64,000 nt of DNA from Okeania sp. KiyG1 (GTDB lineage: Bacteria; Cyanobacteriota; Cyanobacteriia; Cyanobacteriales; Microcoleaceae): NCBI RefSeq assembly GCF_014132355.1, contig NZ_BLZO01000069.1, positions 24,542-88,541 of the forward strand, read 5' to 3'. The number at the start of each line of letters is the position of its first letter. The stretch's first letter is position 1. Shown here piece by piece: positions 48,993 through 58,792 of the stretch. Both the position numbers and the translations under genes were made by a program. The notes below the pieces were generated by a model. The model was given only the letters and a program-made list of their open reading frames with translations, ran no database searches and was not told where the DNA came from.

Positions 48993-50304
48993 GATTTTTT
49001 CCTTAGTTATTTCTCTCCAATTTTTGGCAGATTTTAGTGATTATATTTACTGGGAAATTCTCTGATTTTTATTTTCCTACAAATTTTGATTTTTTGGGGA
49101 AAGAATCATCAAAAATTCCTTTCATATTGTTTATCTGGATTTTTACCTAGTTTTTGGCAAATTTTAGTGATTATATTTACTGCCAGATTATCGAATTTTA
49201 GTCTCCCTATAAATTTGGTTTGTTCGGGAAATCATCATCAGAAATTGAAGACTTTTCCACAAATGGATAGTTTGAGCGATCGCCCAGTAGTTGACGACCA
49301 TATAAATGCTTTTTATCTTTTTTTCCTTAGTTATTTCTCTCCAATTTTTGGCAGATTTTCATCATTATATTTACTGGCAGATTCTCAAATTTTAACTAAC
49401 CAGTATATTTTAGTAATTTTCTGAAATAAATTATCAGAAATATCAGACTTTTCTAAAAATGGATTGCTTGAGCGGTTGCCCAATAGTTAGCAATAATATA
49501 AATGCCTTTCATCTTTTTTCCTTAGCTATTTTAACTCTGTTTTTGGCAGATTTTAGTCATTACATTTACTGGCGGATTATCGGATTCTAGTTCCCCTGTA
49601 TATTTTAGTGATTTTCGGGAATCAATTATCAGAAATTGAACATCCACAAATGGATAATTTTAGCGATCGCCCTGTAGTTTACGACAACATAAATAGATGC
49701 TTTTTATCTTTTTTTCCTTAGTTATTTCTCTCCAATTTTTGGCAGATTTTCATCATTATATTTACTGGCATATTCTCAAATTTTAACTAACCAGTAAATT
49801 TTAGTAATTTTCGGGAATAAATCATCAGAAATTGAACAGTTTTCCACAAATGGATAGTTTGAGCATTCCCCCTGTAGTTAGCAATAATATAAATGCCTTT
49901 CGTCTTTTTCCCTTAGCTATTTTAATCCTGTTTTTGGCAGATTTTAGTCATTACATTTACTGGCGGATTATCGGATTCTAGTTGCCCTGTATATTTTAGC
50001 GATTTTCGGGAAATCATCATCAGAAATTTAACATTCACAAATGGATAATTTTAGCGATCGCCCTGTAGTTTACGACAACATAAATAGATGCTTTTTATCT
50101 TTTTTTTCCTTAGTTATTTCTCTCCATTTTTTGGCAGATTTCAATCATTATATTTACTGGCATATTTTCAAATTTTAACTAACCAGTGAATTTGAGTAAT
50201 TTTCGGGAATAAATTATCAGAAATTGAACAGTTTTCCACAAATGGATAGTTTGACCGTCTCCCTGTTTCTTATCTACCATATAAATTTATTTTATCTTTT
50301 TTAT
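48993..50304 (-). repeat. Satellite built from glycosyltransferase gene ends (~195-bp units, ~390-bp dimers)
   Basis: On the reverse strand each unit has a gene end, a short spacer with AAGGAAAAA, and a gene start. At 49921-50003 the reverse frame reads KYTGQLESDNPPVNVMTKIC then stop, against KFTGKPEPYNPPVNIMTKIF of the intact gene at 50305. At 49512 it reads MKGIYIIAN, against MKGIYIVAN of the gene at 48992. CTTAG(T/C)TATTT markers recur near 49000, 49325, 49520, 49720, 49912, 50110 and 50300, and two subtypes alternate. The coding middles are lost. It lies exactly between two paralogous genes. Confidence 0.75.
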
Positions 50305-51309
50305 TTAACTATTTAAACCCAGTTTTTTGAAGATTTTAGTCATTATGTTTACTGGCGGATTATAAGGTTCTGGTTTGCCAGTAAATTTTGGTCTTTTATC
50401 TGGTTCATGGAGATAACGATAGTGGAGAAAAATATCTCGATAAGGAAAATCTAAATTTTCTCCCTGACAAAGCCTAGCAAACCTTTTAGAAGAAACTCCA
50501 ATATAATGAAGATATGTCAGTCTTTCTCCTTTATCATATAATACATTGTCCCTTTCTTCAAAATGAGGCGATGTTACAGAACAACCTGTTCTTTTTTCTG
50601 GTGGTAAATCAAGACCAAAATTATAAACAGGAATATCCAATCGCATTTTCATATAGTTGAGTAAAGATTGGTTTGGAGCGGATGTATATAAAACTTCTCC
50701 TTCTCCAGAGTTAAGCTTTTCTACTAGAAACTGTCTTTGAGTTTCCGAGAATAAACCTCTTTTTCCTGCATAAAATCCCGCACAAAAAATTTCAGACTTA
50801 ATCCGTGACTCTGGAAAAACATCAAACAGTTTAGACGACTCTAAATTAAAAATATGGGAGGGGTCTTTATACTGAAAATCATAGACAACAAAATCATCCT
50901 TATCCAACTGTTCAAAAATATATTCAACAGAATTAAGTACCAGAATATCTGCATCAAAATACATAAACTTTTCAAAAGGAGCTTGAGAGTCAAAGCCACA
51001 ATATCTACGATTCATGCCAATTCGATTTACTCCCTTAATCCCTTTTTCTGCCCACATACTCAAAGCATTTGGATGACCTTTCCAAGCTTGGTAAGAAAAT
51101 TCTTCCCAGGGGGCAAATATTTCTGGATTGTCTAAAAATTGGACATTATTTCGCTTTTCTATATCAGCTTGGACTTTTCCCGTGCGATCGTCATAAGCAA
51201 TAACACAAACTGGAGTATCAGTACCAACATTGACCTCAATACTATTGAGTAGAGCTACCAGTTGATCGAAGACAACATCATTTGCTACAGTGTATATACC
51301 GTTAGTCAT
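50305..51309 (-). CDS. Npun_R2821/Npun_R2823-type glycosyltransferase-like protein
   Basis: 334 residues. It starts MTNGIYTVANDVVFDQLVAL, parallel to the 48060 paralogue but more diverged. The DxD is in FMYFDADILVLN (~118-129), and further blocks are EIFCAGFYAGKRGLF and TSAPNQSLLNYMKMRLD. It ends LTYLHYIGVS, then FPYRDIFLHYRYLHEPDKRP and KFTGKPEPYNPPVNIMTKIF. The last ~25 codons are the source of the relics in the next 1.3 kb. Likely a cytosolic sugar transferase for the glycan locus; the sugar is unknown. Divergent from a sulfotransferase gene 60 bp away. Confidence 0.75.
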   Translation of the reverse strand: MTNGIYTVANDVVFDQLVALLNSIEVNVGTDTPVCVIAYDDRTGKVQADIEKRNNVQFLDNPEIFAPWEEFSYQAWKGHPNALSMWAEKGIKGVNRIGMNRRYCGFDSQAPFEKFMYFDADILVLNSVEYIFEQLDKDDFVVYDFQYKDPSHIFNLESSKLFDVFPESRIKSEIFCAGFYAGKRGLFSETQRQFLVEKLNSGEGEVLYTSAPNQSLLNYMKMRLDIPVYNFGLDLPPEKRTGCSVTSPHFEERDNVLYDKGERLTYLHYIGVSSKRFARLCQGENLDFPYRDIFLHYRYLHEPDKRPKFTGKPEPYNPPVNIMTKIFKKLGLNS

Positions 51310-51368
51310 AGAAGTTAAATTGAATCACTGCTTTTGATTATATCAAGTTCAACACTCATCACAAACTA

Positions 51369-52321
51369 TTGTTATTTATTTTTGTGTTTATAGGAATAAT
51401 TATTTATGCAGAAAAAGTCATATTTATCATGTCAAGTGGGCATTCTGGTTCTAGTCTTTTATCACTAATTTTAGGAAGTCATCCAGACTGTTTTTCCGCA
51501 GGTGAATTAGTCGGTCTTCCCAATCGTTATCGTCAGCAAAAACCTATTGATTGTGTGAATAAGACATCTGAATTTTGGGAAAAAACTTTTGGAGAAAAAG
51601 GACTATATGAGTTGGCTAGTGTTCTAGGAAATACTCGTTTAAATAAGAATATTCCTTTAAAGTTTGAGAAAAAATTAGACAAATATTCAACAAAGATGAG
51701 ATTTTTAATCCTTATTCTTTTATGTTTTCCAAGTTAGAGAATAAAAGCGTTATTATTGATGCTAGTAAAGCTTATCCTTGGATTGGAGAAAAAATTCAAG
51801 CTGAAGAATTTACATCAGGAAAAGTAGAAGCATATTTAATTCATTTAGTTCGTGATGGTAGAGCTGTTGTTAACTCTTACTCCAGAAAATATCCTCATTG
51901 GGATATGGCTAAGGTAGCAACAGAATGGGTAGAAAAAAGTAAACTAAGGAATGATTTTTTTGAAAAATTTAATCCTGAGAAAAGAATTGAGATTGCTTAT
52001 GAAAAATTAGCGAGTAATCCTCATCAAACTGTTGAAAGGATTTGTGATTTTGTAGGTATAAATTTTGTTCCTTCCATGATAGAGTATTGGCAATACGATC
52101 ATTATGATATTTCTGGTAATGAAGGTACTTATTCTCTAATTCGTCGCTATCGAGAGCAGGTAATAGAAAATAAAGTAGAGAAAATCAATGACGATTACTA
52201 TAGCAATGTAGATATAGCTATAAAGTTAGATTTACGCTGGCAAAGAGAGCTAGCACCAGAAAAACTAGAAATATTTGAGCGTATTGCCGGAGAAGCTAAC
52301 AAACCTTTTGAGTGGAATTAA
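51369..52321 (+). pseudogene. Sulfotransferase, frameshifted
   Basis: The first frame carries the PAPS loop MSSGHSGSSLLSLILGSHPD and AGELVGLPNRY. Near 51690 it departs into KMRFLILILLCFPS and stops, while the overlapping frame continues as DEIFNPYSFMFSKLENKSV, IDASKAYPWIGEKI, LIHLVRDGRAVVNSYSRKYP (3'-phosphate site) and ends KLEIFERIAGEANKPFEWN. It is a tandem paralogue of 53121-54050 (KLEVFQRIAGEFNKPFEWN). The start is also unclear: the ATG at 51404 is out of frame with the PAPS-loop frame. Inactive as read. Confidence 0.8.
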
Positions 52322-52389
52322 AAGTCAAAATATTTTTTGTTACTTAAACAATAATAATTAAATAACCTCATAACTAAGAAACAATCAAA

Positions 52390-53076
52390 ATGCTAATATC
52401 TCACAAACATAAATTTATTTTTGTTCATGTACAAAAAACAGCAGGACAAAGTGTCACAGAGACTTTAAAAAAAAATGTACCTGACTTAGAAAAACTTGTT
52501 ACTCAGCATAAACATGGTTCTGCCATAACAGGTAGAGATATATTGGGAGTTGATAAATGGAATGAATACTATAAATTTGCTTTTGTGAGAAATCCTTGGG
52601 ATAGATTAGTATCTTGGTACAGCATGATTTTAGGAATTTGTTTAGACGAAAAAATGAGCCAAAATTACTCCAATTATAATTTATGGCACAAAGTTGTTAG
52701 AAACTACAGAAAATACCGATATCTTAATCGTCCACATAACAGTAAATTTTATTCTTATGTCTTGAAAAACTGCAATAGCTTTGAAGATTTTATCAAAAAT
52801 AGTCATAGAGACAATATGAAAAATATGAGGAATCAATTAGACTATTTAGTAGATGAAGAGGGCAATATAATAGTAGATTTTATTGGTAAGTTTGAATCTT
52901 TAGGGGATGATTTTAATCAACTTAAGAGTAACTTAAATTTGCCACATATGGAATTACCTCATGTTACACATAAATCCAAACACAGGAATTATCAAGAATA
53001 TTATAATGATGAAATTCGTGAAATAGTTCAAGAAAGATATCATCAAGATATTAAGTATTTTAATTACAATTTTTAA
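52390..53076 (+). CDS. Sulfotransferase family 2 (Sulfotransfer_2-like)
   Basis: 228 residues. The opening MLISHKHKFIFVHVQKTAGQ carries the 5'-phosphosulfate loop FVHVQKTAGQSV. The 3'-phosphate site is YKFAFVRNPWDRLVSWYSM. The C-terminal part has YLVDEEGNIIVDFIGKFESL and HVTHKSKHRNYQEYY, typical of the chondroitin/HNK-1-type family (PF03567). It transfers sulfate from PAPS to a carbohydrate. It differs in family from its neighbours on both sides, so the locus combines at least two sulfotransferase families. It is separated by 44 bp from the next gene, a probable operon. Confidence 0.85.
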   Translation: MLISHKHKFIFVHVQKTAGQSVTETLKKNVPDLEKLVTQHKHGSAITGRDILGVDKWNEYYKFAFVRNPWDRLVSWYSMILGICLDEKMSQNYSNYNLWHKVVRNYRKYRYLNRPHNSKFYSYVLKNCNSFEDFIKNSHRDNMKNMRNQLDYLVDEEGNIIVDFIGKFESLGDDFNQLKSNLNLPHMELPHVTHKSKHRNYQEYYNDEIREIVQERYHQDIKYFNYNF

Positions 53077-53120
53077 GTTTTTGTTTCATTATAAAAAGTC
53101 AGGAAATGAATGAGGAGTAA

Positions 53121-54050
53121 ATGACTAAAAAAGTTGTATCTATTATAGGTAGTGGTAGAACAGGTTCAACATTATTGATGTTGATTTTGGGCAGTCACCC
53201 TGAATGTTTTGCACTAGGAGAAATTAGTAAATTATATCGATATTATAAAAAAAAGCAAGCTCTTTGTGGTATATGTTTGGGTACTTGCTCATTCTGGGAA
53301 CAACAATTTACTAAAACAGAACTAGACAGATTAACTGCGGTTTTAGGTAAAACCCGATTAAATCCATTAATTCCTCTTCAGCTAGAAAAAAAAGTTAGAG
53401 AAATATTCCATCTAGATGGAGTATTTAATGCTTACTCATCAATTTTTGAGAAACTATCTAAAACAGTTTTAATCGATTCGAGTAAAGAAGTTGATTGGGT
53501 GAAAGAACGATATAAAGCTAAAGAGTTTACTGCGGGAAAAATTCAAAATTATCTCATTCACATGGTTCGTGATGGTAGAGCTACTATGAGTTCAAAATTG
53601 AGAATTACTCCTGGACTTACAGCTACGGAATTTAGTCATCAGTGGGCTAAAAGAATTAAAGAAACTAATGAATTTTTTGATAAGTTTCCTTCTGAACGGA
53701 AAATGGTTATTCGTTATGAAAAATTTATCACAGAAAATCAGGAAACTTTACAAAGTTTATGTCAGCTTTTACAGATAAAATATGTGCCAGAAATGGCTCA
53801 ATATTGGAAACATGACCACCATCCTATTGCTGGAAATACAGGAACTCGTTCCTTGATTTTAAAGTATAGAAATGAAGAAGCTACCGCAGTTCAAAATCAG
53901 GTGCAACAACGTCAGGGAAACTATTATGACAATATGGGTTTGAAGTTAAAGTTAGATTTACGATGGAAGAACGAGTTATCATCAGAAAAACTAGAAGTAT
54001 TTCAGCGTATTGCGGGGGAATTTAACAAACCTTTTGAGTGGAATAAATAA
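53121..54050 (+). CDS. Sulfotransferase
   Basis: 309 residues. The PAPS loop is SIIGSGRTGSTLLMLILGSH (residues 8-27). A cysteine-rich stretch (ALCGICLGTCSFWEQ) follows and is not seen in the paralogue. The 3'-phosphate site is IHMVRDGRATMSSKLR. The C-terminus ends with YWKHDHHPIAGNTGTRSLI and EKLEVFQRIAGEFNKPFEWN. It is the intact partner of the broken copy at 51369-52321. The pyruvyl-transferase gene starts 22 bp downstream, suggesting co-transcription. Acceptor unknown; context suggests a surface polysaccharide. Confidence 0.85.
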   Translation: MTKKVVSIIGSGRTGSTLLMLILGSHPECFALGEISKLYRYYKKKQALCGICLGTCSFWEQQFTKTELDRLTAVLGKTRLNPLIPLQLEKKVREIFHLDGVFNAYSSIFEKLSKTVLIDSSKEVDWVKERYKAKEFTAGKIQNYLIHMVRDGRATMSSKLRITPGLTATEFSHQWAKRIKETNEFFDKFPSERKMVIRYEKFITENQETLQSLCQLLQIKYVPEMAQYWKHDHHPIAGNTGTRSLILKYRNEEATAVQNQVQQRQGNYYDNMGLKLKLDLRWKNELSSEKLEVFQRIAGEFNKPFEWNK

Positions 54051-54072
54051 TTATCAAAGGAGATTTAATTTT

Positions 54073-55107
54073 ATGTACTCTGCGTTAAAATATGAACAAG
54101 GTAAATCCAGTGGTGGAACTGTAAATGTTGGAGACATGATTCAAACATTGGCCGCAGTACAGTATCTGCCTAAAATTGATTATTATCTTGAAAGGCGACA
54201 AGGAAAAAATATATCTAATGATTTACCAGATTCTTTTTGTATTATGAATGGGTGGTATAGTTTAGGAATGCTACCTCCACCACCTAACATTACTCCTTTT
54301 TACATTTCAATTCACATTAAGACTCCAGAAATGTTAACGGATGAAGTTGTTAAGCATTTAAAAGAACATCAACCTATTGGTTGTCGCGATCGCTCAACAT
54401 TAAATTTACTAAAGTCTTATGATATAGATTCATATTATTCTGGATGTTTAACTTTAAGTTTTCCAACTATCAAAGAAAAAACTACAGGCAAAATTTATAT
54501 AGTTAATCTTGATGAAAGAGGATTAAAGCTTTTACCTGAAGAGATCAAAGAAAAAGCCATCCATGTTGATTATATAACTTATCGAGATTTATTGACTCTA
54601 ATGAAAGTAAAAAAGGGTAAGATTTTACGTCCAATTGAAGGTGGAATTGAGCGTTTCCAAGAAATTTTAGAAATACCACAAATTTTTATCAACTCAGAAT
54701 TTAGTTCTCTTTTCCCTAAAATTTGGACGGATAAAGAGCTGGAAAATCTTATTCATCTTTTTAAAGCTCGTTCACTTCTAAAAATGTACAGTAAAGCTAG
54801 TTTAGTAATTACTAATAGATTACATTGTGCATCTCCATGTCTTGCTCTGGGAACACCAGTAGTATTTATACCAAGAAAAAAACATCTATCAGGTGATTCT
54901 CGCTTTGAAACTGTTGGCCGTTATATTCCATTGAATATGGAAGCAGAAAAATCCTCTAATATAGACTGGAACCCTCAACCAGTTAATGTTGAAAATCACA
55001 AACTATTTTTAAGAATGCTTTGCCAAAAAGCAGTGGAGATGGGTGAAAATCCCCTGAAGAAAATTCCTTTAACTCAATTTTATGAAGATAGCGGTTGGAA
55101 GAGTTAG
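54073..55107 (+). CDS. Polysaccharide pyruvyl transferase family protein
   Basis: 344 residues from the ATG at 54073, chosen because AAAGGAGATTT lies 5 bp upstream and the frame before it overlaps the previous gene. Landmarks are GTVNVGDMIQTLAAVQYL at the start, HQPIGCRDRSTLNLL in the middle and LVITNRLHCASPCLALGTPVVFIP near the C-terminus. The latter is the pyruvyl-transferase (PF04230/CsaB) block, with the RLH motif. These enzymes place ketal-linked pyruvate from PEP on sugars of capsules and wall polymers, adding acidity. With the sulfotransferases it implies an anionic glycan. Confidence 0.8.
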   Translation: MYSALKYEQGKSSGGTVNVGDMIQTLAAVQYLPKIDYYLERRQGKNISNDLPDSFCIMNGWYSLGMLPPPPNITPFYISIHIKTPEMLTDEVVKHLKEHQPIGCRDRSTLNLLKSYDIDSYYSGCLTLSFPTIKEKTTGKIYIVNLDERGLKLLPEEIKEKAIHVDYITYRDLLTLMKVKKGKILRPIEGGIERFQEILEIPQIFINSEFSSLFPKIWTDKELENLIHLFKARSLLKMYSKASLVITNRLHCASPCLALGTPVVFIPRKKHLSGDSRFETVGRYIPLNMEAEKSSNIDWNPQPVNVENHKLFLRMLCQKAVEMGENPLKKIPLTQFYEDSGWKS

Positions 55108-55171
55108 TTTGAAGTTTGAGAATGCTATTTTTGAGGTATAAAAATAACTGTTACTACAATTGTTTTTTGTC

Positions 55172-56152
55172 CTACTTAAAAAAGGAATAAATACGGTTAT
55201 AAGTAGCATCTACTTTTATTTGGAAATAACAAACCTGTAAATATAATTGTTGCCTCCACAGATAGGAACTACACCATTCCTGATACTTAGGTATAGCCGC
55301 ATCAGTTAGAAAACTACGCCATTGCCTAACAACATTTTGAGGTTCAATTTCTTGCCCACGAACTTTACCATTTTCTCTAACTTTTTCACACAACTTAGGA
55401 TTATCCCTCAGACGCTTCAAAACATTAATAGCATCTTCAACTGAACTAACTTCAAAATAGTCAAACTCGCTTTTCCGTTCTGAGTGAAAAGCTGATTCTT
55501 TTCCTAAAATTGCAGGTACTCCAGCTTGCCAAGCATTATAAAGTTTAGTCGCTGGTTTTTGAGTATAATCTTGCTGTTGAAAATTACGAACAGCCACAAC
55601 AGCATCAATATTACTATAATCATACCAGCGATTTCTGGGAATAATTTGCCAATTCAATCCTAATTCTTCTAATTGTTTCGACCAAGAAGCAGCTTTTAAT
55701 TCTGGCGCTAAATTAGAATTAATACCAAAATAACCAATATTCTCAAAGCGATCGCCCCTTTCAGGATGACGAGGAATTAATCCTGGTTGTCTCCATAGAG
55801 GAATATAGTAACTATTTCTGAAATTTTTGGCATCTTGAGGATTTTGAACTACTTGCAACTGAGCATAAGGATGAGGATTTCGATCTGGTTTAATACAGAC
55901 CATTAAAACCTTTGACGTTGGTCTTAGTTCATAGTCAAAAGAATCTCGATGAGCTATTACAATTCCTTCGTCTGGCATAGTTCCTACTAAGGTACAAGGA
56001 AAACCATCTGCTTTAAGGTAAAGATAGGTTTGTAAAGTCCAACAGTATATCCCTCTGCCAAATTCTTCCCAATAAACATCTGGTTTATTTGGCATATCAT
56101 TCCGCCAGTTTTCTTGGGGAAGATAAAAATATATTGGGGGTAAATCTGTCAT
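55172..56152 (-). CDS. Glycosyltransferase-like protein, GT-B type
   Basis: 326 residues. It reads IYFYLPQENWRNDMPNKPDV at the start and RGIYCWTLQTYLYLKADGFP, as in family-4-like transferases acting on surface glycans. The donor-site region is TKLYNAWQAGVPAILGKESA, followed by VSSVEDAINVLKRLRDNPKL, the usual end of a GT-B fold. No membrane helix. The substrate is unknown. It converges with the pyruvyl-transferase gene, with only 64 bp between. The start is preceded at once by an F6 heptad repeat (TTATCAG), so its leader is repeat-derived. Confidence 0.65.
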   Translation of the reverse strand: MTDLPPIYFYLPQENWRNDMPNKPDVYWEEFGRGIYCWTLQTYLYLKADGFPCTLVGTMPDEGIVIAHRDSFDYELRPTSKVLMVCIKPDRNPHPYAQLQVVQNPQDAKNFRNSYYIPLWRQPGLIPRHPERGDRFENIGYFGINSNLAPELKAASWSKQLEELGLNWQIIPRNRWYDYSNIDAVVAVRNFQQQDYTQKPATKLYNAWQAGVPAILGKESAFHSERKSEFDYFEVSSVEDAINVLKRLRDNPKLCEKVRENGKVRGQEIEPQNVVRQWRSFLTDAAIPKYQEWCSSYLWRQQLYLQVCYFQIKVDATYNRIYSFFK

Positions 56153-56260
56153 TTCAGTTATCAGTTATCAGTTATCAGTTATCAGTTATAACTACCTCTA
56201 ACAAGTAGGCAGCTTTGAGACTTTATTTATTTGGTCATATTAAAAAATTCATCTTTGATT

Positions 56261-56400
56261 TACCGAAAAATCAAGGTATAAAGCCTCTCCATTCATGGAT
56301 AAAAAAGCGGTCGAGGGATGGCGAGGAAACCTGCGCCATATCCAATTGACCAAGAGAAGAAAAAAAATCCTTTTAGTCAATCCTCTTCTCAGAAAGAATA
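56261..56400 (+). repeat. Structured repeat F5, copy 3, next to F6 heptads
   Basis: The core at 56310-56350 reads GGTCGA GGGATGGCGAGG AAA CCTGCGCCATATCC AA TTGACC. The outer stem keeps pairing through a G.T wobble. F6 heptads (TTATCAG, 56157-56188) precede it and an AATTATT microsatellite (56403-56440) follows, filling the spacer. Confidence 0.55.
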
Positions 56401-56441
56401 GGTAATTATTAATTATTAATTATTAATTATTAATTATTGAA

Positions 56442-57352
56442 CTAAACTTCTAACCATTTTGACAAATCTCTGCCGATTAAATCCTGAAGTTTTAATATAT
56501 CTTCCCGATAATCAGCAATTAATTGCTTTCTGATTTTTGGAGATAATTTTGGTTTACCTAAATTCTTCTTTTTGAGAACCCCTGCTATTTTTTCCGCATT
56601 CCCATTGGCATAAATAATTTCAAACTATCTTTAATTGGATTCGGACGATTTAGTAAAGTATTAAGAGTTTGATTTTTGGCTACATTCGTAGGATTATGTA
56701 CTTTAGCCACATTTAAAATAAAAGTATCATCTACTCCCAAAAATTTAAAGATATCTTGAGTTAAAGCAATAGGGTCTTTTCTAATATCCTCATACAGACA
56801 AACCTTAATTTGATTAGCAGGAAAAAGATCGAAATAACGCTTGAGTTGGAGATAATAAAAACCTCGACGTTTATGATGCCATTGAAAACTCCAATTATTC
56901 TCTACTCGCCAATCTTCTTGTTCTAATGTTTTCTTAAAATCAGGTTCCGGTTCTCTACCATTACTTAGGGAAAATAAAAAGTGAGAAAAAGCTCTTTCTG
57001 CTGGGTCTCTAAGAATAGCAATTATTTTAGCATCAGGTATATAGTTATGTATTCGTTGTGGTGCTTTTTCACTATATATATATGAAGTAGAAGCTTCCCC
57101 AATTGCTATTTCATCTGTCACTTCAGCAAACAACTCTTGGTAGCTTTCTAAATCTGTAATTGCATTCCCCATAAAATGAATACCATTAGGACCAATTCGC
57201 TCTTTACTTTCTCCTTCTAAAGTAAAAAAATCTGGTTCTTTTTGGTCTCTAGAAGCTGGCATATAAATTTGAGGATGTTGCTTCAGATAATAATAAAGAG
57301 AAGAAGTACCAGACTTAGCAGCACCGATTAATAAAAAATTTGGCATTGTCAT
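56442..57352 (-). pseudogene. Sulfotransferase with C-terminal frameshift
   Basis: From the ATG at 57352 the frame gives 255 residues. The PAPS loop is LLIGAAKSGTSSLYYYLKQH, then the 3'-phosphate site IIAILRDPAERAFSHFLFSL and the strand VCLYEDIRKDP. It stops at 56585 after GMRKK, in an A6 run. The neighbouring frame continues as AEKIAGVLKKKNLGKPKLSP, RKQLIADYREDILKLQDLI and GRDLSKWLEV, stopping at 56442. This is exactly the C-terminal tail of the family (compare 44093-44956). One base lost near 56600 explains it. The truncated protein may still fold; activity is uncertain. Confidence 0.8.
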
Positions 57353-57353
57353 T

Positions 57354-57460
57354 TCAGTTATCAGTTATCAGTTATCAGTTATCAGTTATCAGTTATCAGT
57401 TATCAGTTATCAGTTATCAGTTATCAGTTATCAGTTATTAGTTATTAGTTATTAGTTATT
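57354..57460. repeat. TTATCAG heptad microsatellite (F6 end)
   Basis: About a dozen perfect TTATCAG copies followed by about four TTATTAG copies, starting just upstream of a sulfotransferase start codon. Shorter runs of the same heptad occur at 14333, 28060, 33015 and 56157. Copy number is likely to vary. Confidence 0.8.
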
Positions 57461-57697
57461 ACTACCAACCTTTGAAGCATAAAGCTTGAAATACCTATGG
57501 CGAATATTTTTTTCATCCCCTATCGAAGGCTATAGTTTATAAACATCTTTACTTAACATAAAAGTTGAGAGAGAAAAGTAGAGAAGTTTTGTATTTGCCA
57601 TTCAATTGATATTTCAGGAGAGTAAACGTATTTAATTAAAAACTTTTCTCCCCCACCTCCCCATCACCCCATCACCCCATCTATTTTTAATACCTCC
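57461..57697. other. Spacer, non-coding
   Basis: It continues the F6 element (AACCTTTGAAGCATAAAGCT, about 57467), then AT-rich sequence and a CACCCCATCACCCC tract before the next reverse-strand stop. No gene was seen. Confidence 0.4.
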
Positions 57698-58792
57698 CTA
57701 TGATATTTCAGCTAACCACAATTTAGCTACATTTTCCCAGGTTTCATCTTTCACTAACTCAACATTTTTTTCTCGGAGTTCTTGAATTTGTTCTGGGTTT
57801 CTGAGCAATTCTACTATTTTATAAGCCAGTGCTTCTTGAGTTTCTTTTTCGTAAGGATGACCGGGGACTTTAACACAATAATTTTTGTCTGTTAATCCTG
57901 CATAATCGGTTGTTACTGGTACAGATCCTACTAGGGCAGATTCTCTAACTGTATTACAATCTAATTCTTGAAAAGTACAACCATAATAATGAATAGATGA
58001 AGTAGATTTTTCTTGCATTAGTTGTTCTCGCCCTATTTTCCCTCGTTCAGTTACTCCTGGTTGTGCCATTAATTTCAACATTTTTTCTTTCCAATCTGCC
58101 TCGACTTTACTACTCCAACCATAGTAAATATTCAACTCTGCTGACGGAATTTCTTTGTTAATAATCGGCCAGCCAAACTCTAACATTCTTTCTAACCCTC
58201 TAATATAATTAGAAGCGTAAATAATTTTGTTAGAGTCTTTAGAATTTTCATAGAGCGAGGAGAAAGATGGTTCTATTCCATTTGGGATAATAGCAATTTT
58301 ATTGTCAGGTATTTCTGGAAGTAATGAACGGTGATAATTGTTCTTGCAGAAAATTTTATCGTAGTGTTTTAATTTTTCATAAGTTACTTCTCTAGGCAAC
58401 AATACCGAACCTAAATCTAACCATACTCTTTTAGATTTAATGGGAAACTTAATTCTCCAGGCAAATTGCCACATAATTAGAGTATCAAAACTATCGTAAG
58501 GATTAAATTTTGAATAGTGATGATATTCTACTCCATCATAGACACCTTCTTTTTTACCACAGTTATTATAGACAGCAACTTTATAACCTAACTTTACCCA
58601 TTCTCTGCCTAGAAAAACAATTCTGGCATCAGCACCTCCTAGTCCTGTTTTTAAACTTTCTGGAGACCATTCATAAGGAGTTTCACCAGTGTAGTAAACA
58701 ATAGAATTTTCTGACCATACTTTAGGTGTTATTCTTTGTTTTAAAGTAGTTAATTTAGAATTAAAACTATAGAGTAGTTTCTTAGTCGCCAC
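57698..58792 (-). CDS. Glycosyltransferase, family-1/4-like
   Basis: 364 residues, GT-B plan. The N-terminal domain has SIVYYTGETPYEWSPESL, then GLGGADARIVFLGREWVKLG (acceptor-side glycine loop) and VYNNCGKKEGVYDGVEYHHY. The C-terminal domain has IAIIPNGIEP, IIYASNYIRGLERMLEFGWP, ELNIYYGW and YYGCTFQELDCNTVRESALVG, the nucleotide-sugar-binding E...E region. This is followed by PVTTDYAGL and LLRNPEQIQELREK. Close paralogue of the broken gene at 62670-63772. Likely cytosolic, adding a sugar in the surface glycan. The ATG at 58792 follows AATTCAACTGTGGCGACT. Confidence 0.8.
   Translation of the reverse strand: MATKKLLYSFNSKLTTLKQRITPKVWSENSIVYYTGETPYEWSPESLKTGLGGADARIVFLGREWVKLGYKVAVYNNCGKKEGVYDGVEYHHYSKFNPYDSFDTLIMWQFAWRIKFPIKSKRVWLDLGSVLLPREVTYEKLKHYDKIFCKNNYHRSLLPEIPDNKIAIIPNGIEPSFSSLYENSKDSNKIIYASNYIRGLERMLEFGWPIINKEIPSAELNIYYGWSSKVEADWKEKMLKLMAQPGVTERGKIGREQLMQEKSTSSIHYYGCTFQELDCNTVRESALVGSVPVTTDYAGLTDKNYCVKVPGHPYEKETQEALAYKIVELLRNPEQIQELREKNVELVKDETWENVAKLWLAEIS

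Noticed and set aside
49086-49424. 112-residue forward frame over the gene-end satellite
   Set aside because: It is antisense to glycosyltransferase relics and adds nothing the relics do not explain.
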